DNA from: Mesorhizobium tianshanense
Lineage (GTDB): Bacteria > Pseudomonadota > Alphaproteobacteria > Rhizobiales > Rhizobiaceae
Direction of reading: 5' to 3'
Length of the DNA stretch: 64,000 nucleotides
Assembly (NCBI RefSeq): GCF_007830515.1
Contig: NZ_VLKT01000014.1
Coordinates: forward strand, 62,001 to 126,000
Part shown: in pieces, positions 62,271-64,000 of the stretch
Layout of the letters: every line of letters starts with the position of its first letter
Position numbering within the stretch: position 1 is the stretch's first letter
The notes under the pieces: generated by a model
The model's database searches: none
Seen by the model: the letters and a program-made list of their open reading frames with translations, nothing else
What the model was told of the DNA's origin: nothing
Made by a program: the position numbers and the translations under genes

Positions 62271-62322
62271 CGCGCCTATATAAGGGGAGCGGCCGCCTAA
62301 GCCGGCCCCAGAAAGAGTCCCC

Positions 62323-64000
<1,678 letters not shown>

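Overview
The window looks like chromosomal backbone of a GC-rich alphaproteobacterium of the Hyphomicrobiales, most like Mesorhizobium or a close Phyllobacteriaceae relative. The clues are gene content and order: rsh-rpoZ / NYN / smpB-dapA / slt, Omp2/RopA-type porins in a divergent pair, a pleC-glnE-two-component-degP-ccmHFEI block, a feuN-feuP-feuQ block and a CIRCE-controlled groESL operon. No nod, nif, fix, conjugation or plasmid replication genes are seen, so this is not a symbiosis island. Assignments rest on reading motifs by eye; no database search was run.

Layout. 1-6.8 kb: stringent response gene rsh (cut by the edge), rpoZ, an NYN nuclease-like gene coupled to a family-5 uracil-DNA glycosylase, a GH25 muramidase, smpB-dapA and a soluble lytic transglycosylase. 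6.8-13 kb: an accessory-looking stretch with composite palindromic repeats, an alpha/beta hydrolase, an orphan tyrosine recombinase, and two nearly identical porin genes in inverted orientation around a GIY-YIG gene and tRNA-Ser(GCT). 13-16 kb: a TPR-sulfotransferase and a PLP aminotransferase. 16.2-23.6 kb: a leucine catabolism cluster (TetR regulator, ivd, mccB, mccA) interrupted by an antisense hicAB toxin-antitoxin pair, a macrodomain gene and a small secreted protein gene. 23.7-32.5 kb: a branched-chain amino acid binding protein, a methyltransferase divergent from a LysR regulator, small exported proteins, AMP nucleosidase, an EEP-family phosphatase and a DUF922 protein. 32.6-43.2 kb: ETF-ubiquinone oxidoreductase, an exported hypothetical protein, a family-4 uracil-DNA glycosylase, an XRE regulator, an EamA transporter coupled to a lone CoxL-like molybdoenzyme subunit, and pepN. 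43.4-60.3 kb: envelope and cell-cycle signalling plus cytochrome c maturation (pleC-like kinase, glnE, kinase/regulator pair, degP, ccmH, ccmF, ccmE, ccmI, a glycine-zipper lipoprotein, feuQ, feuP, feuN). 60.4-64 kb: an orphan phage-tail-like DUF3168 gene, several small unknown genes and groES-groEL (cut by the right edge).

Connections. The Ivd reaction feeds electrons to ETF and then to the ETF-ubiquinone oxidoreductase encoded 15 kb away; MccA/MccB carry the next leucine step, and the adjacent binding protein may bring in the amino acid. The ccm genes, degP and two envelope-sensing two-component systems sit together, as does the periplasmic FeuN-like protein with its presumed kinase. No clearly new multi-gene system was found. 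The best leads are the macrodomain gene coupled to mccB, the antisense hicAB inside the leucine cluster, the inverted porin duplication whose ribosome binding sites both sit in a hairpin loop, and the mirrored 34-nt-arm repeats.
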